Positions 42,200 to 51,483 of a stretch of 64,000 bases of DNA are shown here, piece by piece. Origin of the DNA: Streptomyces sp. NBC_01717. GTDB taxonomy: Bacteria; Actinomycetota; Actinomycetes; Streptomycetales; Streptomycetaceae. The stretch covers positions 5,456,001-5,520,000 of the forward strand of contig NZ_CP109178.1 of NCBI RefSeq assembly GCF_036248255.1. Reading direction: 5' to 3'. The notes under the pieces are model-generated. The model searched no databases, was not told the DNA's origin, and saw nothing but the letters and a program-made list of their open reading frames with translations. Position 1 is the first letter of the stretch. Each line of letters opens with the position of its first letter. The translations under genes and the position numbers were made by a program.

Positions 42200-42886
42200 C
42201 TACGTCTCCGGCTCCGAGGGCTTTGGCCGGGTGTCGTCGTCGCGGCGCAGCCTGCGGTCGAAGGCCATCGAGAGTTCCGCGTCCACCACCGCGCGGGCGA
42301 GCGGGCGGAGTTGGGCCGGTTCGGCCTCGGTGGAGTGGGCCCGCATCACCCCGACGAAGAGTTCGGCGAGCGCGTCCGCGTGTTCGCGGACCCGGCGGCC
42401 CGCCGAGAGAACTGTGGAGAGCGGCACCCCTTCCCGTACCAGCTCAGCCGACACCTCCAGGAGGCGGCGGCTGATGTGCACGATCTCGTCGCCGTCGGTG
42501 GCGAGATAGCCGAGGTCCAGGGCGGCGGCGAGGTTCTCCGGGGTGACCTCGCCCTCGAAGTAGTCCGCGAGCTGTTCGGGCGTGAGGCGGACCGGGGTCT
42601 CCTCGGTCGGTTCGCCCAGCCCCAGCACCTCGGCGACATCTCGGCCGCTCTCGAACGTCCGGGCCAGATCCGCGATTCCGGTGAGGGTGTGGCCGCGCTC
42701 CAGCAGGCCGGCGATCGTCCGCAGTCGCGCCAGGTGATGGTCGTCGTACCAGGCGATGCGTCCCTCCCGGCGCGGTGGCGCGATCAGTCCGCGCTCCCGG
42801 TAGAAGCGCACGGTCCGTACGGGGATGCCGGCCTCTCTGGCCAGCTCCTCCATGCGGTATTCGCGGTGCTCGCGTCCTTCAGCCAC
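42200..42886 (-). CDS. MerR family transcriptional regulator
   Basis: 228 aa from GTG 42886. The N-terminal domain reads YRMEELAREAGIPVRTVRFYRERGLIAPPRREGRIAWYDDHHLARLRTIAGLLERGHTL in sequence, the MerR helix-turn-helix and wing. The C-terminal half is long and helical, with no Cys pairs for metal, so it probably binds an organic effector. It is divergent from a monooxygenase operon, and a TACC-N3-GGTA repeat lies between them. Confidence 0.9.
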   Translation of the reverse strand: MAEGREHREYRMEELAREAGIPVRTVRFYRERGLIAPPRREGRIAWYDDHHLARLRTIAGLLERGHTLTGIADLARTFESGRDVAEVLGLGEPTEETPVRLTPEQLADYFEGEVTPENLAAALDLGYLATDGDEIVHISRRLLEVSAELVREGVPLSTVLSAGRRVREHADALAELFVGVMRAHSTEAEPAQLRPLARAVVDAELSMAFDRRLRRDDDTRPKPSEPET

Positions 42887-42899
42887 AACGGCACCCTAT

Positions 42900-42916
42900 G
42901 TTGTACCGTCGGTAAC
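42900..42916. promoter_or_regulatory. inverted repeat upstream of monooxygenase operon
   Basis: GTTGTACCGTCGGTAAC contains TACC-GTC-GGTA with partly matching flanks. It is in the 135-bp gap between the MerR gene and the monooxygenase and is the best candidate operator. Confidence 0.5.
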
Positions 42917-43021
42917 TTTCCCTTGCCCGACCCCTACCCATCGGTACGGAGCTGCTCTACTCTCCCCACAATGCCAGTGATTGCTGGCAGAGTCGTGTGA
43001 CGTACCGCGGGAGGCGGCAGC

Positions 43022-44560
43022 ATGGCCCAGCACGAGCATGTACGAGTGGCGGTGATCGGATCCGGATTCGGGGGCCTGGGGGCCGCGGTCCGGCTGCGCC
43101 GCGAAGGCATCACCGACTTCGTCGTCCTGGAACGCGCCGACTCCGTCGGTGGCACCTGGCGCGACAACAGCTATCCGGGCTGTGCCTGCGACGTACCGTC
43201 CCACCTCTACTCGTTCTCGTTCGCCCCCAACCCGGAGTGGCCGCGCACCTTCTCCGGGCAGGAACACATCCGCGCCTACCTGGAGCGCGTCGCCGACACC
43301 TTCGGGCTGCGTCCGCACATCAGGCTGGGTCACGAAGTGACGATGATGCGGTGGGACAACGACGAGCTGAACTGGACGATCGAGTCCGCGAACGGGACCA
43401 CGATCGTCGCCGATGTCGTCGTCTCCGCGACCGGCCCGCTCTCCGACCCCAAGATGCCGGACATCCCCGGTCTCGCCGACTTCCCCGGCAAGGTCTTCCA
43501 CTCGGCCCGCTGGGACCACGACTACGACCTGACCGGCAAGCGCGTCGCCATGATCGGCACCGGTGCCTCCGCCATCCAGATCGTGCCGTCGATCCAGCCG
43601 AAGGCCGAGAAACTGACCCTGTTCCAGCGCACCCCGCCGTGGGTCATGCCGCGCATGGACCGCAGCATCAGCGGTGCCGAGCGGTGGCTGCACCGCACGC
43701 TGCCGTTCACCGGCGCCGCGCGCCGCGGACTGCTGTGGGGCATACGGGAGTTGCAGGTCAGCGCCTTCACCAAGCACCCGAACGAGCTCGGTCTCGTCGA
43801 GAGGATAGCCAAGTCCAACATCGCCCGGGCCATCAAGGATCCGGCGCTGCGGGCCAAGCTGACCCCCTCGTACCGCATCGGCTGCAAGCGGATCCTGCTC
43901 TCCAGCGCCTACTACCCGGCTCTCGCCCAGCCCAATGTGGATGTGGTCGCCTCCGGGCTGACGGAGGTGCGCGGCTCCACCGTCGTCGCCGCCGACGGTA
44001 CGGAGACGGAGGTCGACGCGATCATCTTCGGCACCGGCTTCCATGTGACGGACATGCCGATCGCCGACCGGGTCGTCGGCGCGGACGGCATCACGCTTGC
44101 CGAGGCCTGGAAGGACGGCATGCAGTCGCTGCGTGGCGCCACCGCCGCGGGCTTCCCCAACTGGATGACGATCATCGGCCCCAACACGGGGCTGGGGAAC
44201 TCCTCCATGATCCTGATGATCGAGTCCCAGCTGAACTACATGGCGGACTATCTGCGCCAGCTGAACGTCCTGGGCGGACGGGCCGCGCTCGGCGCGCGGA
44301 AGTCGGCGGTCGGGATGTGGAACCGGCGGGTCCAGGAGCGGATGAAGCGGACCGTCTGGAACACCGGTGGCTGCACCAGTTGGTATCTGGACGCCAACGG
44401 GCGCAACACCACGGTCTGGCCGGGGACGACAGGTGAGTTCCGCCGTGCGACACGGACGGTGGACCTCGGGGAGTACGAGGTCATCCGGCCCCGGAAGGCT
44501 GATGCCGCCGCCGAGACCGTCGTCGCCGGGAAGTCCGTCGCCGAGGAGGTCGCGCGATGA
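43022..44560 (+). CDS. flavin-dependent monooxygenase, Baeyer-Villiger type
   Basis: 512 aa from ATG 43022, with GGGAGG upstream. It has the N-terminal FAD Rossmann motif VAVIGSGFGGLGAAVRLR, the fingerprint FPGKVFHSARWD (F-x-G-x3-H-x3-W), and the second NADPH Rossmann motif VAMIGTGASAIQIVPSI. GTGFHVTDMP and GPNTGLGNSSMILMIESQ are found late. It oxidises ketones or similar carbonyls with O2 and NADPH. It is coupled by an ATGA overlap to a hydrolase gene, as expected if the ester product is then cleaved. MymA of M. tuberculosis sits in a similar operon. Confidence 0.92.
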   Translation: MAQHEHVRVAVIGSGFGGLGAAVRLRREGITDFVVLERADSVGGTWRDNSYPGCACDVPSHLYSFSFAPNPEWPRTFSGQEHIRAYLERVADTFGLRPHIRLGHEVTMMRWDNDELNWTIESANGTTIVADVVVSATGPLSDPKMPDIPGLADFPGKVFHSARWDHDYDLTGKRVAMIGTGASAIQIVPSIQPKAEKLTLFQRTPPWVMPRMDRSISGAERWLHRTLPFTGAARRGLLWGIRELQVSAFTKHPNELGLVERIAKSNIARAIKDPALRAKLTPSYRIGCKRILLSSAYYPALAQPNVDVVASGLTEVRGSTVVAADGTETEVDAIIFGTGFHVTDMPIADRVVGADGITLAEAWKDGMQSLRGATAAGFPNWMTIIGPNTGLGNSSMILMIESQLNYMADYLRQLNVLGGRAALGARKSAVGMWNRRVQERMKRTVWNTGGCTSWYLDANGRNTTVWPGTTGEFRRATRTVDLGEYEVIRPRKADAAAETVVAGKSVAEEVAR

Positions 44561-45501
44561 GCCGGCTGCTGCGACGCGAGGACGCCCCGCCGGTGCCCGC
44601 GCGCGAACTGACCGCCGTCTCCGCGGACGGCTCCCGCATCCACGTCGAGGTGTACGGGCCGGACGACGCCCCCGCGGTGGTGCTGGCGCACGGCTGGACC
44701 TGCAACACCCACTTCTGGGCCGCGCAGATCCGGGACCTGGCGGTGGACCACCGGGTCGTCGCCTACGACCAGCGCGGACACGGGCGTACGCCCGCCGTCG
44801 GCCCCGAGGGGTACAGCACCGACGCGCTCGCCGACGACCTCGAAGCGGTGCTGGCCGCCGCTCTCGCCCCCGGCGAGCAGGCGGTGCTCGCGGGGCACTC
44901 CATGGGCGGCATGACGCTGATGGCCGCCTCGCGGCGGGCAGGGCTGCGTGAGCACGCGGCAGCCGTACTGCTGTGCAGCACCGGCAGTTCGCGGCTGATC
45001 GCCGAGTCGCTCGTCGTGCCGATGCGGGCCGGGGCCGTCCGGACCCGGATGACCCGCGCGATCCTGGGGGCGCGGGCCCCGCTCGGGCCGGTCACACCCG
45101 TCTCGAAGCGGATCCTCAAGTACGCGACGATGGGAGCCGGTTCGGCGCCGGAGCGGGTCGAGGCCTGTGCCAGGATCGTGCACGCCTGTCCGCGGGCGTC
45201 ACGGGTCGCCTGGGGGCATGTGCTCGCGGAGCTCGATCTCGACGCGGGGATACGGGAGTTGCGGGTGCCCACGGCCGTGATCACCGGCACGGAGGACCGG
45301 TTGACGCCGCCGGTCCACGCCCGTGCCCTCGCTGCCGCGCTGCCCGACTGTCTGGGGCTGACCGAGCTGGCGGGCATGGGCCACATGACACCGGTGGAGG
45401 CGCCGGAGGCGGTCACCGCGAAAATCCGGGAACTGGTCGCCGGGTATGTCACCCCTGCCACCGGCACGGTCGGTGGCAGTGTTGAGGAGGAGGTCGTATG
45501 A
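44557..45501 (+). CDS. alpha/beta-hydrolase, monooxygenase partner
   Basis: 314 aa from ATG 44557 (ATGA overlap). The fold shows VVLAHGWTCNTHFWAAQI for the oxyanion hole, VVAYDQRGHGRT, the nucleophile elbow AGHSMGGMTLMAA, ITGTEDRLTPP for the acid and GMGHMTPVEAPEAV for the His. Family members are esterases or lipases; LipR of the mymA operon is comparable. The next gene also overlaps its stop. It is likely to hydrolyse the product made by the upstream monooxygenase. Confidence 0.9.
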   Translation: MSRLLRREDAPPVPARELTAVSADGSRIHVEVYGPDDAPAVVLAHGWTCNTHFWAAQIRDLAVDHRVVAYDQRGHGRTPAVGPEGYSTDALADDLEAVLAAALAPGEQAVLAGHSMGGMTLMAASRRAGLREHAAAVLLCSTGSSRLIAESLVVPMRAGAVRTRMTRAILGARAPLGPVTPVSKRILKYATMGAGSAPERVEACARIVHACPRASRVAWGHVLAELDLDAGIRELRVPTAVITGTEDRLTPPVHARALAAALPDCLGLTELAGMGHMTPVEAPEAVTAKIRELVAGYVTPATGTVGGSVEEEVV

Positions 45502-46418
45502 GCGGCAGGCGCAGTCTCGAAGGACAGGTCGTGGTCGTCACCGGCGCGGCGCGCGGCGTGGGCGAGCTGCTGGCCCGCAAGCTCTCGGCCCGCGGTGCGA
45601 AGCTGGCGCTGGTCGGCCTGGAGCCGGACGAGCTGAAGAAGGTCTCCGAGCGGCTGCACTCGGAGAGCGCCCACTGGTATGCGGACGTCACCGACCATGT
45701 GGCGATGGCGCAGGTCGCGCAGGAGGTGAAGGAGCGGTTCGGCAAGGTCGATGTCGTCGTCGCCAATGCGGGGGTCGCCTCGGGCGGGCCGTTCGTCGAC
45801 TCCGACCCGGAGTCGTGGCGGCGGGTCATCGAGGTCAATCTGATCGGCGGCGCGGTGACCGGGCGGGCGTTCCTGCCCGCACTGATGGAGAGCCGCGGCT
45901 ATTTCCTGCAGATCGCGTCGCTCGCCGCGATCACTCCGGCGCCGATGATGACCGCGTACTGCGCGTCGAAGTCGGGTGTGGAGGCGTTCGCACACAGCCT
46001 GCGGGCGGAGGTCGGGTACCGGGGGGTGAAGGTCGGCGTCGGTTATCTGTCCTGGACGGACACCGACATGGTGCGGGGCGCCGATGAGGACGACGTCATG
46101 CGGGAGTTGCGGCAGCGGCTGCCGTGGCCGGCGAATCGTACGTATCCGCTGGGCCCGGCGATCGACCGGATCGTGGCCGGCATCGAACGGCGTTCCGCGC
46201 ATGTGTACGCGCAGTGGTGGCTGCGGGGCATGCAGTCGGTGCGGGGCTACCTGCCGGCGGTCATCGGGGTGGTCGGGCAGCGTGAGATGAAGCGGTTCGG
46301 GCCGCGGCTGGAGGGCGTGGGCAAGGGGCTCGTGGGCGCCGGGGGTGCGGCGGACGAGAGTGCGCGGGGCGTGGGGGGAGCGGGGGGTGCGCGGGGTTCG
46401 GGCACTCAGCGTGACTGA
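45498..46418 (+). CDS. short-chain dehydrogenase/reductase
   Basis: 306 aa from ATG 45498 (overlap with the hydrolase stop). The NAD(P) motif is VVVVTGAARGVGELLARKL, followed by VVVANAGVASGGPFVDSD. The catalytic Ser is in ASLAAITPAPMMTAYCASK with Tyr-x3-Lys (YCASK). The C-terminal 40 residues after YLPAV are an atypical Gly/Arg-rich tail. It resembles Rv3085-type SDRs of the mymA operon and completes a plausible oxidise/hydrolyse/reduce cassette. Confidence 0.9.
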   Translation: MSGRRSLEGQVVVVTGAARGVGELLARKLSARGAKLALVGLEPDELKKVSERLHSESAHWYADVTDHVAMAQVAQEVKERFGKVDVVVANAGVASGGPFVDSDPESWRRVIEVNLIGGAVTGRAFLPALMESRGYFLQIASLAAITPAPMMTAYCASKSGVEAFAHSLRAEVGYRGVKVGVGYLSWTDTDMVRGADEDDVMRELRQRLPWPANRTYPLGPAIDRIVAGIERRSAHVYAQWWLRGMQSVRGYLPAVIGVVGQREMKRFGPRLEGVGKGLVGAGGAADESARGVGGAGGARGSGTQRD

Positions 46419-46503
46419 TCGAAATGCGTGGGATGTCCTGCCGTGTAAGTCTGGTCGAGGCCCTTACGGGCCACCCCCAAGCACCCCACTAGGAGTGAAC
46501 AGC

Positions 46504-46698
46504 ATGGGTATCGCAGACCAGTTCAAGGACAAGGCGCAGGAGCTCGCCGACCAGGCGAAGAAGAATGTCGGCGACAAGAAGGGCGACGCGCGGCAGCGGT
46601 CGTCGTCCGAGACGTCGGAGCGCGGGCGTGACAGGGCCCAGAACACGTCGCGGAACGCGGCGCGGGGCACGCACGACCGGATCGACGACGAGTCTTGA
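46504..46698 (+). CDS. small hydrophilic CsbD/Rv0909-like protein
   Basis: 64 aa from ATG 46504, with AGGAGTGA upstream. It begins MGIADQFKDKAQELADQAKK and continues with alternating Lys, Arg, Ser and Asp (DKKGDARQRS, RGTHDRIDDES), highly charged and predicted disordered or helical. Similar N-termini occur in CsbD and Rv0909-like small proteins that are stress-linked or called antitoxins. No toxin gene is adjacent, so the antitoxin name is not supported. Confidence 0.6.
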   Translation: MGIADQFKDKAQELADQAKKNVGDKKGDARQRSSSETSERGRDRAQNTSRNAARGTHDRIDDES

Positions 46699-47331
46699 CT
46701 TGATCGTTGGTGACCTGCGCGGAGGCGTGGGTTGAGGCTTCGCGCGGATGAGGGGCGCGTCCGGGAGACCGGGCGCGCCTTTCGCGTGCGTGGCGGGTTT
46801 CCTTCCCCACCCCGCCCCTTCCCGAATCCGGGGGCAAGCCCCCGGGCCCCCCTTGTCCGCAATCGCCGGACGGGTTCACATTGCCCTCGCCGGACGGCTT
46901 CACGAGCTGCCGTCGGCGGGCGTGGCTTACGAGTTGTCGTCGGCGGGTGGGTTCACATGGCCGTTGCCGGACGGCTTCACGAGCTGCCGTCGCCGGGTGG
47001 GCTCACGAATTGCCGTCGCTGGACGGGGCCCACAAGCTGCCGTCGTCGGACGTGGCTCACAAATCGCCGTCGGTGGACGGGGCCACGAGATGCCGTTGTC
47101 GGACAGAGCTCACGAGTTGCCGTCGCCGGGTGGCTCACAAGTTGCCGTCGGCGGACGGGTTCACGAGTTGCCGTCGGCGGACCGGCTCACGAGCTGCGTT
47201 CGTCGGGCGGCGCTCGTGAATCGCCATCGGCGTGGGGCCACATTCGCCCGCGGTCGCCCTCGAAGCCGGCGCGGGCAGTCGGCCCGGCCGGCGATCGAGG
47301 ACGAACCGTGGAGCCGGGCCCCCGCGCCGAG
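46699..47331. other. 633-bp intergenic block with repeat array
   Basis: Convergent end of the small gene and the tricorn gene. It has a CCGGGGGC-AA-GCCCCCGG hairpin at 46828-46845 (terminator-like), then the degenerate array listed separately. No reading frame here has coding character. Confidence 0.7.
46875..47240. repeat. degenerate tandem array, 24-28 bp period
   Basis: About 13-14 head-to-tail copies of a unit near TTCACGAGTTGCCGTCGGCGGACGGG (written here only by its parts TCACGAG, TTGCCGTCG and GGACGG). Unit length drifts between 24 and 28 bases with many substitutions. It is flanked at 46855-46874 and 47284-47304 by inverted copies of the common streptomycete extragenic motif CCCGTCCGGCGATTGAGGA, suggesting local expansion of that repeat. 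Confidence 0.85.
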
Positions 47332-50300
47332 TTACCTCGGGGGCAGGGGCGGGCGTGCCCGGTCCGGGACTGTTTCGTACGTGGGCGGGGTGGCGGCCGG
47401 CTGGGTCTTCAGGAGGTCCAGGGCCACTTGCACCGCGTCGTCCAGCACCGCGTGGCGGCCCTCCGCCCAGTCCAGCGGGGTGCGCAGGGCCTCCAGGTCC
47501 GGTTCGACGCCCCGGTTCTCCACCGACCAGCCGTACTCGTCGAACCAGGCCGCATTCATCGGCACCGTGATCACCGTGCCGTCGATCAGCCGGTGCCGGC
47601 CGGTCATGCCGACCACGCCGCCCCACGTCCGCTGACCCACGACCGGCCCCAGCTCCAGCAGGCGGAACGCGGCGGTGATCATGTCGCCGTCGGAGGATGT
47701 CGCCTCGTCGGCGAGGGCCACCACCGGGCCCCGGGGGGCGTTGGAGGCGTACGAGACCGGCTGGGCGTTGCGGGTCAGGTCCCAGCCGAGGATCGTGCGG
47801 GTCAGTTTCTCGACCACCAGCTCGCTGATGTGGCCGCCCGCGTTGCCGCGTACGTCGACGATCAGGGCCGGGCGGGAGACCTCCAGGCGCAGGTCCCGGT
47901 TGAACTGGGCCCAGCCCGAGCCGCCCATGTCGGGGATGTGCAGGTAGCCACACTTGCCGCCGCTCAGCTCGCGCACGACTTCGCGGCGTTTGGCCACCCA
48001 GTCCTGGTAGCGCAGCGGCCGCTCGTCGATCAGGGGCACGATCGCGACGCGGCGCGCGGGGCCCTCGCCCTCGGCGGGCTGGAAGGTGAGTTCGACCGTG
48101 GTGCCGCCCGCCGCGGAGAGGAGGGGGTAGGGGCCTGCGACGGGGTCCACCGGGCGACCGTCGACATGGGTGAGGATCGCGCCCTCCCGGATGCCGGTAC
48201 CGGCGAGCGGTGAACGGGCCTTGGAGTCCGAGGAGTCGCCGGGCAGGATCCGCCGGACCACCCAGGCTCCGTCCCGGCACACCAGGTTCGCGCCGAGCAG
48301 CCCGATCGGCCGCTGGTAGTGCGGCGGGCCCTCGTTGCGGCGGGCGGGTGCCACGTACGCGTGCGAGGTGCCCAGTTCGCCGAGCACCTCGCGCAGCAGG
48401 TCGGCGAACTCGTCCGGCGTCGCCACCCGTTCGACCAGCGGCCGGTACTGGTCGAGCACGCCTTCCCAGTCGATGCCGCACATGTCCGGCTCCCAGAAGT
48501 AGGCGCGGATGATGCGCCCCGCCTCTCCGTACGCCTGCCGCCATTCCGCCGGCGGGTCGACGTCGTGCAGGATCCGCCGCAGGTCGAGGTAGACCGTCGA
48601 GTCGCTGTCGCCGGCCTCGGTGGCCGGTACGGCCCGCAGTTCGCCGTCGTCCATGACGACGAGCCGTGTCGCGTCGCCGCTGACGGCGAACCAGTCGAGA
48701 TGGCCGACGAGTTCGGTCTTTCTGGCCTTGGTGATGTTGAAGTGTTCGAGGGTGGGGCGGCCCGAGGTGTCGGCCGGGTTGACGAACGTCTCGCCGAGCG
48801 CGCCGGAGATCGGCCAGCGCAGCCAGACGAGCCCGCCGCCGCTGACCGGATGGAGCGCCGAGTACTTCGACGCGGTGACCGGGAACGGTGTCACCCGGTT
48901 CTCCAGCCCCTCGAACTCGACGGTGACCGTGGCCCCTTCGACCGGGGTCGCTTCCGGAGCGTCGACCGGGTCGAGGCCGCCGGCCGCCGGGCGCCCTTCC
49001 GGTGAGAGAGCGAACGGGGACGGGGTGGCCGAGGAGAGCGGCACCAGGTACGGGCGGCAGCCGAGCGGGAAGGAGAGGTCGCCGGTGTGGACGTCGTACA
49101 CCGGGTCGAAGCCGCGCCAGGAGAGGAACGCGAGGTACCGGCCGTCGCCCGTGAACACCGGGTTCTCGTCCTCGAAGCGGCCGTTGGTGACATCGACGAT
49201 CACCGGCGCGCCGGGTCCCATGATCCGGGCCAGTTTGATCTGCCGCAGCGAGCGGCCGATCCCGGGGTGGGACCAGGTCAGCCAGGCGCCGTCCGGCGAG
49301 AACGCCAGATCGCGGACGGGGCCGTTGATGGAGCGGATCAGTTCGGTCGGTTCGCCGGTGGACTCTTCGGCGGTCTCCAGGAGGAGCAGGCGGCCGTCGT
49401 TCGTCGCGATCGCGAGCCGTTCGCCGTCCGGGTCGGAGGTCAACTCCTGGACCCGGCCGATCTGCCCGGAGGCCAGCCGGCGCGGCTCCCGGGGTCCACT
49501 GGCGCGCGGCAGGTAGGCGATCTCGATCGCGTCCACACCGTCCGCGTCCGTGACGTACGCGACCTGGCCCATGCTGCCGAGCATCTCGGGCTGCCGGATC
49601 CGGACCCCCGGTGTGTCGCTGATCGTGCGGGCCGGTCCGTCGCGGTGGGTGAGCCAGTACAGACTGCCGCGTACCGCGACGGCGCTCGCGCGTCCCGTCT
49701 CGTCCACGGACAGCGAGTCGACATGGCTGGCGGCCGGCACCTGGTACGGACGCCGCCCGGCCCGCGGCCCGCCGAGCCGCACCTCCAGCTTCCGCGGCAC
49801 CGCGTCCGGCGACAGGTCGTCGACCAGCCACACTTCGCCCGCGCACTGGTAGACGACCCGGCGCCCGTCGCTGGACGCGTGCCGGGCGTAGAACGCGTCG
49901 TGGTCGGTGTGACGGCGAAGATCGCTGCCGTCGTGCAGACAGGAGTAGAGGTTGCCGACGCCCTCGTGGTCGGAGAGGAACGCGATTCGTCCGCCGACGA
50001 ACATCGGTGCGTCCAGATGGCCGTCGAGATCGGGCAGCAGCCGCACGCCGTGCAGCCACAGTCGTCCCATCGCCCCGCCCCGGTACCGCTTCCAGGCGGC
50101 CGGTTCGTGCGGCGGCGTGCCGGTGAGGAGCAGCGTGCGCCGCTCGCCGTCGATGTCCGCGACCGCGATGTCGGCGACCGGGCCCCAGGGGAGCTTCCCG
50201 CCGGGGGAGCCGTCCGTGGGGACGCTGAAGGCCCAGGAGAAGTACGAGAACGGCTGGGCGTGCGAGGACACGGCGAGGATGTGGGACTGCTCGCCCGGAT

Positions 50301-50610
50301 CGGGCGTCCAGCCGCGGACCCGGGCGTCGGTGGCCCCCCAGTAGGTGATCCGGCGGGCCGGCCCGCCCTCGACCGGGGCGAGATGGATCTCGGGGTCGAG
50401 GCTGCGCCAGGTCGTGTAGGCGATACGGGTTCCGTCGGGGGAGAAGCGAGGGTGGCTGACCCGGGTCCGGTCGACGGTCACCCGCCAGGCCCGGCCGGGC
50501 CGGTGCCCCTCGGGGACGAGGGGAGCGACCCAGAGGTCGTCCTCGGCCGCGAAGCAGAGCAGGTCCTCGTGGAGGTGCGGGAAACGGAGATACGCGACGT
50601 CGTCACTCAC
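47332..50610 (-). CDS. tricorn protease homologue (S41)
   Basis: 1092 aa from GTG 50610. An N-terminal six-bladed propeller begins YLRFPHLHEDLLCFAAEDDLW and a second, seven-bladed part follows (FEDENPVFTGDGRYLAFLSW). The C-terminal S41 region has the C1 helix, GTSHAYV with the Ser-His pair, a PDZ domain (GIREGAILTHVDGRPV) and the nucleophile segment ADEATSSDGDMITAAF, plus VENRGVEPD with the Glu. Length agrees with tricorn (~1070). It trims oligopeptides from the proteasome. The operators upstream of it also precede a TetR gene. Confidence 0.93.
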   Translation of the reverse strand: MSDDVAYLRFPHLHEDLLCFAAEDDLWVAPLVPEGHRPGRAWRVTVDRTRVSHPRFSPDGTRIAYTTWRSLDPEIHLAPVEGGPARRITYWGATDARVRGWTPDPGEQSHILAVSSHAQPFSYFSWAFSVPTDGSPGGKLPWGPVADIAVADIDGERRTLLLTGTPPHEPAAWKRYRGGAMGRLWLHGVRLLPDLDGHLDAPMFVGGRIAFLSDHEGVGNLYSCLHDGSDLRRHTDHDAFYARHASSDGRRVVYQCAGEVWLVDDLSPDAVPRKLEVRLGGPRAGRRPYQVPAASHVDSLSVDETGRASAVAVRGSLYWLTHRDGPARTISDTPGVRIRQPEMLGSMGQVAYVTDADGVDAIEIAYLPRASGPREPRRLASGQIGRVQELTSDPDGERLAIATNDGRLLLLETAEESTGEPTELIRSINGPVRDLAFSPDGAWLTWSHPGIGRSLRQIKLARIMGPGAPVIVDVTNGRFEDENPVFTGDGRYLAFLSWRGFDPVYDVHTGDLSFPLGCRPYLVPLSSATPSPFALSPEGRPAAGGLDPVDAPEATPVEGATVTVEFEGLENRVTPFPVTASKYSALHPVSGGGLVWLRWPISGALGETFVNPADTSGRPTLEHFNITKARKTELVGHLDWFAVSGDATRLVVMDDGELRAVPATEAGDSDSTVYLDLRRILHDVDPPAEWRQAYGEAGRIIRAYFWEPDMCGIDWEGVLDQYRPLVERVATPDEFADLLREVLGELGTSHAYVAPARRNEGPPHYQRPIGLLGANLVCRDGAWVVRRILPGDSSDSKARSPLAGTGIREGAILTHVDGRPVDPVAGPYPLLSAAGGTTVELTFQPAEGEGPARRVAIVPLIDERPLRYQDWVAKRREVVRELSGGKCGYLHIPDMGGSGWAQFNRDLRLEVSRPALIVDVRGNAGGHISELVVEKLTRTILGWDLTRNAQPVSYASNAPRGPVVALADEATSSDGDMITAAFRLLELGPVVGQRTWGGVVGMTGRHRLIDGTVITVPMNAAWFDEYGWSVENRGVEPDLEALRTPLDWAEGRHAVLDDAVQVALDLLKTQPAATPPTYETVPDRARPPLPPR

Positions 50611-50678
50611 CCCCCAATGCTTTCCGTGCGAGAGGGCCCCGGCAACTCGTGGCGCGCCAAGTTGTGGTGCAGCACACA

Positions 50679-50741
50679 AGCGAAACGATTTAGTTTCGCT
50701 GAGTCGGCGAGGTACCGTCGATGTGTACGAAACAGTTTCGT
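50679..50741. promoter_or_regulatory. paired TetR operators (AGCGAAAC / GTTTCGCT type)
   Basis: AGCGAAAC-N6-GTTTCGCT at 50679-50700 and ACGAAAC-A-GTTTCGT at 50727-50741. The arms share CGAAAC/GTTTCG. Centres are about 45 bp apart in the 184-bp gap between the divergent tricorn and TetR genes. Confidence 0.7.
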
Positions 50742-50794
50742 TCGACTGATGTACGAGCGACTGACGTACGACCAGGAGAACAGGAGGTCGCACC

Positions 50795-51367
50795 ATGGCA
50801 CGCACCAGGCTCACGCCGGAGCGCGAGAGCGAGATGTACGCCGCGGTGCTCGACCTGTTGCGCGAGGTCGGCTACGACGCCCTGACCATGGATGCCGTCG
50901 CCGCCCGCACCCGTTCCAGCAAGGCCACCCTCTACCGCCAGTGGGGGAGCAAGGCGGAGCTGGCCGTCAAGGCGCTGCGGCACAACAAGCCGGGCGGCCT
51001 TGCCGAGATCGACACCGGCTCGCTGCGCGGCGACTTCCACGCCGCCCTCGGCCGTGCCGACGACTGCCAGATGGAGAAGGACTCCGCGCTGATGCGGGGC
51101 CTGATGCATGCCGTCCACGAGAATCCCGATCTCCACCAGGCCCTGCGCGAGCTGCTCATCGAGCCGGAGATGACCGGCCTCGACACGCTGCTCCGCCGAG
51201 CGGTGGGCCGGGGTGAGCTGCGTCCGGACAACCCGGCGCTGAAATATGTACCGCACATGCTGATCGGCGCCTTCGCCGCTCGGCAGCTGGTCGAGGACCG
51301 CGCCGTCGACCGGGCGTTTCTCATCGACTATGTCGACTCCGTGATCCTCCCCGCTCTCGGCGTCTGA
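50795..51367 (+). CDS. TetR family regulator (MMPL partner)
   Basis: 190 aa from ATG 50795 with CAGGAGG upstream. The DNA-binding part is MYAAVLDLLREVGYDALTMDAVAARTRSSKATLYRQWGSKAEL. The C-terminal domain is helical with RGDFHAALGRA. An MMPL transporter follows 117 bp on, in the same direction, as is common for TetR-controlled RND pumps in actinobacteria. Two palindromes upstream would let it repress itself, the MMPL gene and perhaps the tricorn gene. Confidence 0.92.
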   Translation: MARTRLTPERESEMYAAVLDLLREVGYDALTMDAVAARTRSSKATLYRQWGSKAELAVKALRHNKPGGLAEIDTGSLRGDFHAALGRADDCQMEKDSALMRGLMHAVHENPDLHQALRELLIEPEMTGLDTLLRRAVGRGELRPDNPALKYVPHMLIGAFAARQLVEDRAVDRAFLIDYVDSVILPALGV

Positions 51368-51483
51368 CCCCGTCCCCTCCGTACGGCCCTCTCCCCAAGC
51401 TCCACCTGACACGCCGCTCTCGTCGTCGGGCTGGTTCCTCACGCCCTTTTCCACTCACACGACCTGACCGGGAGTACGCCCCC

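Noticed and set aside
46504..46698. Antitoxin of a toxin-antitoxin pair
   Set aside because: No toxin-like gene lies on either side.
46732..48213. Long + strand reading frame over the repeat array and tricorn 3' end
   Set aside because: It is antisense to the tricorn gene and through a non-triplet repeat, with no recognisable domain or ribosome site.
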